Source: Lolium rigidum
Taxonomy: Eukaryota > Streptophyta > Magnoliopsida > Poales > Poaceae
Assembly: GCF_022539505.1 (NCBI RefSeq)
Contig: NC_061510.1
Location: 32,079,047-32,143,046 of the forward strand
Reading direction: 5' to 3'
Length of the DNA: 64,000 nucleotides
Part shown: in pieces, positions 45,316-56,240 of the stretch
Numbering within the stretch: the stretch's first letter is position 1
Layout: each line of letters starts with the position of its first letter
The notes under the pieces: model-generated
What the model was told of the DNA's origin: nothing
The model's input: the letters and a program-made list of their open reading frames with translations, nothing else
Database searches by the model: none
Position numbers and translations under genes: made by a program

Positions 45316-46915
45316 CGATGGCGTGTATTTCACACGTTCGTTGGGCAACCCCAAGAGGAAGGTATGATGAGCACAGCAGCAAGTTTTCCCTCGGAAAGAA
45401 ACCAAGGTTTATCGAACCAGGAGGAGCCAAGAAGCACGTTGAAGGTTGATGGCGGCGAGATGTAGTGCGGCGCAACACCGGAGATTCCGGCGCCAACGTG
45501 GAACCCGCACAACACAACCAAACTACTTTGCCCCAACGAAACGAGTGAGGTTGTCAATCTCACCGGCTTGCTGTAACAAAGGATTAACCGTATTGTGTGG
45601 AATATGATTGTTTGCAGAGAAAACGAGTAGAACAAGTATTGCGAGTAGATTGTATTTCGATAAAGAGAATTGGACCGGGGTCCACAGTTCACTAGAGGTG
45701 TCTCTCCCATAAGACGAACAAGCATGTTGGGTGAACAAATTACAGTTGGGCAATTGACAAATAAAGAGAGCATGACAATGCACATACATATCATGATGAG
45801 TATAGTGAGATTTAATTGGGCATTACGACAAAGTACATAGACCGCCATCCAACTGCATCTATGCCTAAAAAGTCCACCTTCGAGGTTATCATCCGAACCC
45901 CCTCCGGTATTAAGTTGCAAAGCAACGAGACAATTGCATTAAGTATGGTGCGTAATGTAATCAACAACTACATCCTTAGACATAGCATCAATGTTTTATC
46001 CCTAGTGGCAACAAGCACAACACAACCTTAGAACTTTCTCATCATCGTCCCGGTGTCAATGCGGGCATGAACCCACTATCGAGCATAAGTACTCCCTCTT
46101 GGAGTTAAAAGCATCTACTTGGCCGGAGCATCTACTAATAACGGAGAGCATGCAAGATCATAAACAACACATAAGCATAACTTTGATAATCAACATAACA
46201 AGTATTCTCTATTCATCGGATCCCAACAAACGCAACATATAGAATTACATATAGATGATCTTGATCATGATAGGCAGCTCACAAGATCCGACAATGATAG
46301 CACAATGGGGAGAAGACAACCATCTAGCTACTGCTATGGACCCATAGTCCAGGGGTAGACTACTCACTCATCACTCCGGAGGCGACCATGGCGGCGTAGA
46401 GTCCTCCGGGAGATGATTCCCCTCTCCGGCAGGGTGCCGGAGGCGATCTCCGGGATCCCCCGAGATGGGATCGGCGGCGACGGCGTCTCGGTAATGTTTT
46501 CCGTATCGTGGCTCTCGATGCGGGGGTTTCGTCACGGAGGCTATTTGTAGGCGGAAGGGCAGGTCAAGAGGCGGCACAGGGGGCCCACACCACAGGCCGG
46601 CGCGGCCAAGGGGGGCCGCGCCGCCCTAGGGTTTGGCGCCCCGTGGCCCCTCTTCGTCTCTCCTTCGGACTTCCGGAAGCTTCGTGAGAAAATAGGCCTC
46701 CGGGCTTTTATTTCGTCCAATTCCGAGAATATTTCTTTACTAGGATTTCTGAAACCAAAAACAGCGAAAACAACGAAGCGGCACTTCGGCATCTTGTTAA
46801 TAGGTTAGTTCCGGAAAATGCACGAATATGACATAAAGTGTGCATAAAACATGTAGATAACATCAATAATGTGGCATGGAACACAAGAAATTATCGATAC
46901 GTTGGAGACGTATCG
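45316..46915 (-). mobile_element. Z 3' LTR
   Basis: 1600 bp. Both terminal TG/CA pairs have one C/T change (CGATGG at the left, TATCG at the right), unlike the 5' LTR, which keeps TG...CA. Confidence 0.9.
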
Positions 46916-46932
46916 GCATCCCTAAGCTTAGT
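46916..46932 (-). promoter_or_regulatory. Polypurine-like tract of Z
   Basis: AAGCTTAGGGATGC in minus view stands directly before the 3' LTR. Related elements use AAGCTTGGGGATGC there, so this is probably the PPT with one change. Confidence 0.5.
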
Positions 46933-49518
46933 TCCGCTCGTCCCGAGCGGGTAAAACGATAACAAAGATAATTTCCGGAGTGACATGCCATCATAAACTT
47001 GATCATACTATTTGTAAAGCATATGTAGTGAATGCAGCGATCAAAACAATGTGTATGACATGAGTAAACAAGTGAATCATAAAGCAAAGACTTTTCATGA
47101 ATAGCATTTCAAGACAAGCATCAATAAGTCTTGCATAAGAGTTAACTCATAAAGCAATAATTCAAAGTAAAGGTATTGAAGCAACACAAAAGAAGATTAA
47201 GTTTCAGCGGTTGCTTTCAACTTGTAACATGTATATCTCATGGATATTGTCAACATAGAGTAACATAATAAGTGCAATAAGCAAGTATGTAAGAATCAAT
47301 GCACAGTTCACACAAGTGTTTGCTTCTTGAGGTGGAGAGAAATAGGTGAACTGACTCAACATAAAAGTAAAAAGAATGGTCCTCATAGAGGAAAAGCATC
47401 GATTGCTATATTTGTGCTAGAGCTTTGATTTTGAAAACATGAAACAATTTTGTCAACGGTAGTAATAAAGCATATGCATCATGTAAATTATATCTTATAA
47501 GTTGCAAGCCTCATGCATAGTGTACTAATAGTGCTCGCACCTTGTCCTAATTAGCTTGGACTACCTGGATTATCACCGCAATACATATGCTTTAACCAAG
47601 TATCACAAAGGGGTACCTCTATGCCGCTCGTACAAAGGTCTAAGGAGAAAGCTCGCATTTGGATTTCTCGCTTTTGATTATTCTCAACTTAGACATCCAT
47701 ACCGGGACAACATAGACAACGGATAATGGACTCCTCTTTTAATGCTTTAAGCATTCAACAACAATTAATTCTTTTCTCATTAGAGATTTGAGGATGTTTG
47801 TCCAAAACTGAAACTTCCACCATGGAACATGGCTTTAGTTAGCGGCCCAATGTTCTTCTCTCACAATATGCATGCTCAAACCATTCAACTCAGTGTAGAT
47901 CGCCCTTACTTCCGACACGACGAACATGCATAGCAACTCACATGAAATTCAACAACGAGTTGATGGCGTTCCCCGATAAACATGGTTATCGCACAACAAG
48001 CAACTTAATAAGAGATAAAGTGCATAATTACATATTCAATATCACAATAGTTTTTAAGCTATTTGTCCCATGAGCTATATATTGCAAAGGTGAATGATGG
48101 AATTTTAAAGGTAGCACTCAAGCAATTTACTTTGGAATGGCTGGAAAATACCATGTAGTAGGTAGGTATGGTGGACACAAATGGCATAGTGGTTGGCTCA
48201 AGTATTTTGGATGCATGAGAAGTATTCCCTCTCGATACAAGGTTTAGGCTAGCAAGGTTATTTGAGGCAAACACAAGGATGAACTAGTACAGCAAAACTC
48301 ACATAAAAGACATATTGAAAGCATTATAATACTCTATACCGTCTTCCTTGTTGTTCAAACTCAAAACTAGAAATTATCTAGACCTTAGAGAAACCAAATA
48401 TGCAAACCAAATTTTAGCATGCTCTATGTATTTCTTCATTAATGGGTGCAAAGCATATGATGCAAGAGCTTAAACATGAGCACAACAATTGCCAAGTATC
48501 ACATTACCCAAAACATTTATAGCAATTACTACATGTATCATTTTCCAATTCCAACCATATAACAATTTAACGAAGGAGAAACTTCGCCATGAATACTATG
48601 AGTAGAAACCAAGGACATATTTGTCCATATGCTACAGCGGAGTGTGTATCTCTCCCATAAAGTGAATGCTAGGATCCATTTTATTCAAACAAAACAAAAA
48701 CTAAAACAAAACGACGCTCCAAGAAAAAGCACATAAGATGTGGCCGAATAAAAATGTAGTTTCAGGGGAGGAACCTCGATAATTTGTTGATGAAGAAGGG
48801 GATGCCTTGGGCATCCCCAAGCTTAGACGCTTGAGTCTTCTTGATATATGCAGGGGTGAACCACCGGGTGCATCCCCAAGCTTAGAGCTTTTCACTCTCC
48901 TTGATCATGTTGCATCATACTCCTCTCTTGATCCTTGAAAACTTCCTCCACACCAAACTCGAAACAACTCATTAGAGGGTTAGTGCACAATATAAATTGA
49001 CATATTCAGAGGTGACACAATCATTCTTAACACTTCTGGACATTGCATAATGCTACTGGACATTAGTGGATCAAAGAAATTCATCCAACATAGCGAAAGA
49101 GGCAATGCGAAATAAAAGGCAGAATCTGTCAAAACAGAACAGTTCGTATTGACGAATTTTAAAATGGCACCAGACTTGCTCAAATGAAAATGCTCAAATT
49201 GAATGAAAGTTGCGTACATATCTGAGGATCATGCACGTAAATTGGCATAATTTTCTGAGCTTCCTGCAGGGCAGTGGGCTCAGATTCGTGACAGCAAAGA
49301 AATCTGGAACTGCGCAGTAATCCAAATCTAGTACTTACTTTTCTATCAACGGCTTAACTTGGCACAACAAAACTCAAAACTAAGATAAGGAGAGGTTGCT
49401 ACAGTAGTAAACAACTTCCAAGACACAAAATAGAAACAAAGTACTGTAGGTAAAAACATGGGTTGTCTCCCATAAGCGCTTTTCTTTAACGCCTTTCGGC
49501 TAGGCGCGAAAGTGTGTA
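46933..49518 (-). mobile_element. Z internal non-coding region
   Basis: About 2.6 kb of AT-rich sequence with no ORF above 85 codons. A GGCATCCCCAAGCTTAG phrase, similar to the PPT, recurs at 48809-48825 and at 48869. The space an autonomous element would use for pol holds no recognisable coding. Confidence 0.6.
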
Positions 49519-50183
49519 TCAAGTAACATCGAGAGATGAAGCATCAACATCATTACCAGCGGTGTTGGGAGTTTTATCAATTTTAGGCCTATAGTAATTC
49601 TTTGGTTTAGGCACCTTAGAGACATACATGAATTTTTGCTCCTTACCCACATAAGCTTTCTCATTAAATTTAAGAGAAGAAAAAGTTGAACCCAATTTTC
49701 TCATAGCTTCTTCAATTTTACCAATTCTATGGGTTTGATTATCATGGATAGCACAAGTTTCTAGAGTAGCAATTCTTTCATTAATTCCTCCTAGGATTTT
49801 ATCAAGTTTATCGAGTATTATCCAAGTAATATTTCCATTTTAGTTTCAATGCTACAATTTTTCTCTATGGTTTCCAATTTTTTCATAACATCCTCAAGGG
49901 AGGTTTCACTTTTAGTTTCATTAACAGGTGGTGTTCCAAATAAACTCTCAATAATGCAACTAGCTTCTAAAGCGGAAGCACCTAGGAAGTTACCTCCCGC
50001 GAGACAATCAAGAACATATCTATTCCAACTAGAGATACCAACATAAAAATTCCCGAGTAGGATAGTGGTGGAGTGTTTCTTGGTGCACCTATTATGGGCA
50101 TCACTAATTCTATACCAAGCATCTTTTAAACATTCTCCCCCTTGTTGCTTAAATGAACGAACTTCAACTTCAGGATTACTCAT
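49519..50183 (-). pseudogene. Z gag-like fragments
   Basis: Two frames: 50183-49818 (121 aa) and 49704-49519 (61 aa). The first carries LKDAWYRISDAHNR, LLGNFYVGISSWNRYVLD and GGNFLGASALEASCII, the same pattern as Athila-like gag. It opens with an ATG (MSNPEVEVRSFKQQGG) soon after the PBS-proximal leader. It lacks the rest of gag and all of pol and is probably a remnant. Confidence 0.6.
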
Positions 50184-50409
50184 TTTAGCGATAGTAAATA
50201 AAGCAAACTAGATAAAGTAAATGCAAGTAAACTAATTTTTTTGTGTTTTCGATATAGCAAACGAGATAGCAAATAAAGTAAAACTAGCAACTAATTTTTT
50301 TGTATTTTGATATAGTGCAGCAAACAAAGTAGTAAATAAAATAAAGCAAGACAAAAACAAAGTAAAGAGATTGAGAAGTGGAGACTCCCCTTGCAGCGTG
50401 TCTTGATCT

Positions 50410-50430
50410 CCCCGGCAACGGCGCCGGAAA
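50410..50430 (-). promoter_or_regulatory. Primer-binding site of Z
   Basis: In minus view CCGGCGCCGTTGCCGGGGA lies just downstream of the 5' LTR. The usual form begins TGGCGCC; here T is C. Confidence 0.65.
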
Positions 50431-50437
50431 ATATGCT

Positions 50438-52037
50438 TGATGGCGTGTATTTCACACGTTCGTTGGGCAACCCCAAGAGGAAGGTATGATGAGCACAGCA
50501 GCAAGTTTTCCCTCGGAAAGAAACCAAGGTTTATCGAACCAGGAGGAGCCAAGAAGCACGTTGAAGGTTGATGGCGGCGAGATGTAGTGCGGCGCAACAC
50601 CGGAGATTCCGGCGCCAACGTGGAACCTGCACAACACAACCAAACTACTTTGCCCCAACGAAACGAGTGAGGTTGTCAATCTCACCGGCTTGCTCGTAAC
50701 AAAGGATTAACCGTATTGTGTGGAATATGATTGTTTGCAGAGAAAACGAGTAGAACAAGTATTGCAGTAGATTGTATTTCAGTAAAGAGAATTGGACCGG
50801 GGTCCACAGTTCACTAGAGGTGTCTCTCCCATAAGACGAACAGACATGTTGGGTGAACAAATTACGGTTGGGCAATTGACAAATAAAGAGAGCATGACAA
50901 TGCACATACATATCATGATGAGTATAGTGAGATTTAATTGGGCATTACGACAAAGTACATAGACCGCCATCCAACTGCATCTATGCCTAAAAAGTCCACC
51001 TTCGAGGTTATCATCCGAACCCCCTCCAGTATTAAGTTGCAAAGCAACGAGACAATTGCATTAAGTATGGTGCGTAATGTAATCAACAACTACATCCTTA
51101 GACATAGCATCAATGTTTTATCCCTAGTGGCAACAAGCACAACACAACCTTAGAACTTTCGTCACTCGTCCCGGTGTCAATGCGGGCATGAACCCACTAT
51201 CGAGCATAAGTACTCCCTCTTGGAGTTAAAAGCATCTACTTGGCCGGAGCATCTACTAATAACGGAGAGCATGCAAGATCATAAACAACACATAAGCATA
51301 ACTTTGATAATCAACATAACAAGTATTCTCTATTCATCGGATCCCAACAAACGCAACATATAGAATTACATATAGATGATCTTGATCATGATAGGCAGCT
51401 CACAAGATCCGACAATGATAGCACAATGGGGAGAAGACAACCATCTAGCTACTGCTATGGACCCATAGTCCAGGGGTAGACTACTCACTCATCACTCCGG
51501 AGGCGACCATGGCGGCGTAGAGTCCTCCGGGAGATGATTCCCCTCTCCGGCGAGGGTGCCGGAGGCGATCTCCGGGATCCCCCGAGATGGGATCGGCGGC
51601 GACGGCGTCTCGGTAATGTTTTCCGTATCGTGGCTCTCGGTGCGGGGGTTTCGTCACGGAGGCTATTTGTAGGCGGAAGGGCAGGTCAAGAGGCGGCACG
51701 GGGGCCCACACCACGGGCCGGCGCGGCCAAGGGGGCCGCGCCGCCCTAGGGTTTGGCGCCCCCGTGGCCCCTCTTCGTCTCTCCTTCGGACTTCCGGAAG
51801 CTTCGTGAGAAAATAGGCCTCCGGGCTTTTATTTCGTCCAATTCCGAGAATATTTCTTTACTAGGATTTCTGAAACCAAAAACAGCGAGAAACAACGAAG
51901 CGGCACTTCGGCATCTTGTTAATAGGTTAGTTCCAGAAAATGCACGAATATGACATAAAGTGTGCATAAAACATGTAGATAACATCAATAATGTGGCATG
52001 GAACACAAGAAATTATCGATACGTTGGAGACGTATCA
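50438..52037 (-). mobile_element. Z 5' LTR
   Basis: 1600 bp, TGATGGCG...CGTATCA in plus view, with intact TG/CA ends. It adjoins the PBS on its left and the TSD CACCC on its right. Confidence 0.9.
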
Positions 52038-52042
52038 CACCC
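52038..52042. repeat. Right TSD of element Z (CACCC)
   Basis: CACCC, matching 45311-45315. Confidence 0.9.
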
Positions 52043-52945
52043 TCCAAGGTGGGTAAACTCCACCATGTTGACGGCGGGGAAGGGGTGTGTGTCGACCTTC
52101 ATGGCATACTGGTTAAAAATTAGTCGCCCATTCTCTATCGCCACTTGGATCTGCTGACGCCACACCCTGCAGTCGTTGGTGGTGTGGGTGAACGTGTTAT
52201 GCCATTTGCAGTATGGCTTTCCGTTCAGCTCTTGCACCGTAGGAAACTTGTGGCCTTCGGGTACCTTTATGTGCTTCTCCGCGAGTAAGAGGTCGAAAAT
52301 CTGCTCGGTTTTCGTCACGTCGAAGTCGAACCCTCTTGGAGGCCCTGGTGGCTTTACCCATTTGCAGGTTACTGGGCCTGCGGCTCGAGTCCACTCAGCC
52401 ACTGCGACCTCTCGCTCTCCCGTAGGACCTTCATCTTCGCCTGCGTCAACCATGGTAACCACGCGCTTGAATTTATCTTGGTAGATATCCGGGTGGCGTT
52501 GTTCATATGTTGACAACTTCTGCACCATGTGTGCTAATGAAGGATAGTCCGCCTGGGAGGCCACTTCCTTGATCGATGATGATAGACCCACCACCGCCAA
52601 TTCGACTGCTTCCTTTTCGCTTACGTGAACCGAATAGCATCGGTTCCTAACGGTCCTGAAGCGCTGGATGTATTCTGACACTGTTTCTCCGCGCTTCTGT
52701 CGTACTTGGGCTAGATCGGCAATGCCAGCCTTGGAAGCCTCTGAGTGATATTGCTCATGGAACCGTTCTTCCAGCTGCTTCCGTGTCCGGATTGAGTTCG
52801 GTGGCAGCGACGTGTACCATCCGAAAGCCGATCCCGTGAGGGACCGTGAGAAGTACCTCACGCGCAGCTCGTCCGACGCTGAGATCATGCCCAGCTGTGC
52901 CAAATATCGGCTCACATGCTCGATGGAGCTGGAGCCATCTCGATC
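52043..52945 (-). pseudogene. Y gag, capsid-like core
   Basis: This holds the typical gag core: YFSRSLTGSAFGWYTSLPP, the KQLEERFHEQYHS block, DLAQVRQKRGETVSEYIQRF and HVSEKEAVELAVVGL. After it come KPYCKWHNTFTHTTNDC, a knuckle-like Cys/His cluster, and the break at Z. Its upstream frame is joined to the preceding gag part by a one-base shift near 52947, where CGAG stands for an expected CAG. Confidence 0.8.
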
Positions 52946-53180
52946 CGCTGAACTTTGTGAAGTCCGGGAGCCGATATTTGGGTGGTAGCGGGATCAATTC
53001 GTACTCATTGGGGTACGGCTTGGTATAGCCGATCGCCTTTCTTTTCGGCATCATGCCGAACTGATCTTTCAGGATCGTACAAATTTGATCCGCGGTGATG
53101 GCTGCAGGTGCCGAACCCTGAAGATTCGTCGGAGTGGCGTACTTAACCAGCCATGCCTCGTTTCTCCGGTTCCGAGCCAA
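52946..53180 (-). pseudogene. Y gag, segment between frame changes
   Basis: This encodes LKDQFGMMPKRKAIGYTKPY and KYRLPDFTKFSGS, a conserved linker in this gag family. It begins in the second copy of a ~79-bp duplication (53128 and 53207 starts) that shifts the frame relative to the N-terminal segment, and ends at the shift near 52947. Confidence 0.7.
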
Positions 53181-53907
53181 CCGCAGGAGCTGGGCTCGGG
53201 AGCTTTGTCGGGGTGGCGTATTTGGCTAGCCACGTTTGCTTCTCAGGGTCTGTCTCCGACGTTCCTCCTGTTGCCCCAAAAGTCCCTGCTATAGCGACCT
53301 GGTTCGAGGGTGCCCAGGTGCTGCAGTCTGGCACGTAAGCGCATGCGTACCCATGCGGGATCTCCTTGGGCGCGTCCTGTAGGAATTGGTAGTCACTGGG
53401 GTCACCACCAATCTTGTAGACGACATAGGCCGATGAGTTCGGCGCTTCGGGCGCTGCCAACGCGAATGGCAGCGGTGGACGGGACTGGAGTAGCAATTCC
53501 CCTTGATGAGTCCCTAGGGCTGGTCCTGACGGAGAGTACTGATGGCTCATGATCTCCTGGATCACGCGCAGCGCGACGCGCTCCAACGTATTCACCAGGC
53601 TCTCAGAATGGCGGTGCAGCGAATGAGCCACCATGAAGTTTATCTCCTGACGCAGCGACCTGGTGCGTTCCTCTGACGGGGTGGACAGGTCCACTCCATC
53701 AAGCGCGCCTTCAGGTGTGAACCCCTTCCATCTGACGCCGTGGGAGCGGGTCCTGTGGAAAGAGCCGATTAGGTCGGCTTCGAGGGCAGACTTGATCTCG
53801 TCGTACTTCTTCTTGAGCTCGCCAGTGAGCTCCTCGTAGGTGACCGGAGTTTCTTCCGCCATCTCTGATGTGGATGGCGAGGTGGTTGTCGTTGAAGATG
53901 GTCCCAC
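53143..53907 (-). pseudogene. Y gag, N-terminal part
   Basis: 254 codons from the ATG at 53907, 18 bases after the PBS region. It starts with Ser/Thr-rich residues, then a helical EELTGELKKKYDEIKSALEAD and the segment AYVVYKIGGDPSDYQFL, a familiar grass gypsy gag block. It ends early because the ~79-bp duplication shifts the frame. Confidence 0.75.
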
Positions 53908-53924
53908 CGGGCGTGCCAGAATGT
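53903..53924 (-). promoter_or_regulatory. Primer-binding site of Y
   Basis: In minus view TGGCACGCCCGGTGGGACC follows a short CATTC spacer after the 5' LTR. This TGG-type site is usual for plant gypsy elements; the tRNA was not assigned. Confidence 0.7.
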
Positions 53925-55091
53925 GTTGACGTCAGAAACCCACCGGCGGGCGCGGATCGGCCAACACCGTAGAGCCGGGAATGACTAGGGCTGCGGCTGG
54001 CCCTGGTCCCTCGTGAGCGACGGCCCGCAAAGCCTCCCGGTCGCGCGCCGATGCGGGTCGCAAGGGCGTGCCACCTGACCTATACCTGGTCGGAAGGTGT
54101 GGATGATGCCTCGCTTAGTTTCCCCGCGAGGCACACACGTACACGTTAAATACGAGCCTCGATCGGCTCTCGGGTTGTCCCGTGAATCGGCTCATGGAGC
54201 CGATCCACCCATGATTCGTCCAAGGTGGCCGAATATATGGTGGTCCCGCTTGATCAAGATAAAGCATATGAGATCCACGACGATCTAGGGTTTTCACCGC
54301 ATAATCGGATCATCCTACTCACGATTGGGCCTCGCGCTCACGCACGGTAAACGTAAGCCAGCCCTAGACAAGGCCTAAAAACCAACACTAGGTTGATCCT
54401 CGGAACGTCCCGTCTAGGGGCAGCAAACTACACCCCGCATGCCGCTGGATCCTCCAACCCTTTGTAAGGCCTAACTATTGCGAGATATTAAACTAATCCT
54501 TGAGGAATCAAGGAGCGACCATAACGGATCAGATCTACTAAATAAAGATCAAGCGGGGTGCCGCCCCTGCACCCATGATGAGGCACAAGGACGGCTAGAC
54601 GCGCAAGGGTTGCACTACGCGAGCATATGATGCTAAGAACGATGCTAACCCTAACGCGTCTACGATAACTACGTTGCTCGCCATCAAAAAGGCTTCAAGT
54701 ACGAGCAACGCATGAACAACTAGGCAGGCTCGTGCTGCCTAGATCGCGAGATGCGATCTAGGCAGCATGGTGCTTACCGGAGGAACCCTCGAGACGAAGG
54801 AGTTGGCGATGCGCCGAGATTGGTTTGTGTTGAACGTTGGTTGTTGTTTATTCCATAAACCCTAGGTACATATTTATAGTCCAGGGGACTTTCTAATGTG
54901 GGCGTGCACTAAACCGTGCACGAGATAAACTCTAATTTCTAAACTAAGATGCGATCTAATATGTTACAGATACACGGGCGGTTCAGCCCAACTTGGTAAA
55001 CCAGGCCGATTCACGTATTTCTTCCACGTACAACTTCACGTCTACCTTGATCGCGGCCCACCTCTGGCTTGGTCAGATTCTGGTGATAACA
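53925..55091 (-). mobile_element. Y 5' LTR
   Basis: 1167 bp, TGTTGACG...GATAACA in plus view. A TATA box (TATAAATA in minus view) lies at 54871-54878. It pairs with 41281-42445. Confidence 0.9.
54871..54878 (-). promoter_or_regulatory. LTR TATA box (element Y)
   Basis: Minus-strand TATAAATA, conserved in both Y LTRs (the other at 42225-42232). Confidence 0.6.
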
Positions 55092-55096
55092 ACGTC
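55092..55096. repeat. Right TSD of element Y (ACGTC)
   Basis: ACGTC following the LTR end, matching 41276-41280. Confidence 0.9.
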
Positions 55097-55116
55097 CAGA
55101 TGCGCAGCGATGAGGT
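55092..55116 (-). pseudogene. F-box/DUF295-type gene, 5' remnant next to Y
   Basis: The 25 bases after the Y 5' LTR read LIAAHLDV in minus orientation, the start of an F-box helix. They join in frame with the segment at 41275 across the insertion. The rest of the 5' end is lost in the N gap. Confidence 0.55.
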
Positions 55117-55216
55117 NNNNNNNNNNNNNNNNNNNNNNNNNNNNNNNNNNNNNNNNNNNNNNNNNNNNNNNNNNNNNNNNNNNNNNNNNNNNNNNNNNNN
55201 NNNNNNNNNNNNNNNN
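55117..55216. other. Assembly gap (100 N)
   Basis: Exactly 100 N, a placeholder join. The F-box fragment to its left and the W LTR to its right are not shown to be adjacent. Confidence 0.99.
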
Positions 55217-56147
55217 TGGATGAAAAAGTATTCTCATCTCTCCTCTTCAAGCAATCATGCAAGTAAGTAAATGCCTTGTGTCCCCAACTCCACCGTGTGG
55301 TTGTCAAGCACAAGATTTCGCGTAAGTAAATAACGGTAGTAATAAAATAAGTAGTAAATTAAATTAGATAAAGCAACTAAGTAAAAAAACTGTAAATATA
55401 TTGATTATTTTTGTGTTTCGGATACAAATAATAAAAAGTAAATATTTTTGTATTTTTGGAATAAAATAGTTCAGCAAATAGAAAACAATGTGAATGCAAG
55501 ATAAAGGTGTTTCTTATGATAAAAAGTAGACCGGGGTTCATGGGTTCACTTGACTATTCTCTCGTAAGGTTGTGGTGGACAAAAAACAATTCATCAATGA
55601 GATATGAAGGTGCAAATCATATTATATGTAAGACCGAAATAATATGGGCATCACGTCCTAAGATAAAGATGATGCAAAACACCTCTCTTATGCTCCACAA
55701 GAACAAAACTTCATCAATCTTGTATTGAGAATTAACAGAGCATAGGAATAAGTACTTTGACATGAAGTTTGAATATCAAATATGCTACCTTGAATAAACA
55801 AGATCATCATTATCGTCACATGATGAACATAGCACATGCATTCACTTTAGTCCTATTGAGGTAGCAAAGAAAGACAAAACCATAATAGCTCTTGAACATA
55901 TTTTCACTAACCAATCACTAAAGCCTTGCTACTCCATCTAACACACACATCACCCCACACACACTCTTGCATAGATGTTGGATCGGAACATAAACATAAG
56001 AATAAGGTACACAATATGCATCTATCAACACATCTCACAAATATAATAAGATCGATCTCATATAGCAATATCGTAGAACAAGGATCCACCACATAGGTAC
56101 TGCAAATATGACCATAATCATGATAGGCAGCTCATATGGCACTAAGT
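55217..56147 (-). mobile_element. W element, partial LTR
   Basis: Matches 56330-57230 and 57690-57708 of the neighbouring LTR, but starts ~70-90 bp into it at the gap and ends at GGCACTAAG, where the internal sequence begins abruptly. It is a 3' LTR truncated on both sides. Confidence 0.7.
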
Positions 56148-56240
56148 TGATCATCGTCATCGGCAATGGGAGCTAGACCCCTCTTCTAAAATAGGTTGGT
56201 GATGACGGCTACTAGCAACGCCAAAAAGATCTTGATACAT
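56148..56240 (-). mobile_element. W internal remnant with PBS-like site
   Basis: In minus view TTTTTGGCGTTGCTAGTAGCC near 56205-56226 resembles a primer site (TGGCG type). The remaining ~60 bp are all that is left of the internal region, so most of the element was deleted. Confidence 0.55.

Larger units (their letters stand above)
45316..52037 (-). mobile_element. Element Z: young non-autonomous gypsy-type LTR retrotransposon
   Basis: 6722 bp in minus orientation, inserted in Y gag with TSD CACCC. Both LTRs are exactly 1600 bp with about 15-20 differences by eye, so insertion is recent; many of these sit at CTG/CAG and may be errors. The internal region (46916-50437) has a PBS of TGGCGCC type, a polypurine-like stretch and only short gag-like frames. 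Pol is absent. The LTR type (TGATACGTCTCCAACGTATC in minus view) is common in Triticeae; the family name is not certain. Confidence 0.85.
41281..55091 (-). mobile_element. Gypsy element Y: gag-only LTR retrotransposon with antisense ORF
   Basis: Complete element in minus orientation: LTRs 41281-42445 and 53925-55091, PBS next to 53924, PPT next to 42446, TSD ACGTC. Without the nested element Z it is about 7.1 kb. It encodes gag but no protease, RT or integrase, so it must be mobilised in trans, as described for gag-only (TR-GAG-type) elements. A separate acidic ORF lies on the opposite strand near the 3' LTR. It sits in the F-box/DUF295-type gene. Confidence 0.85.
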
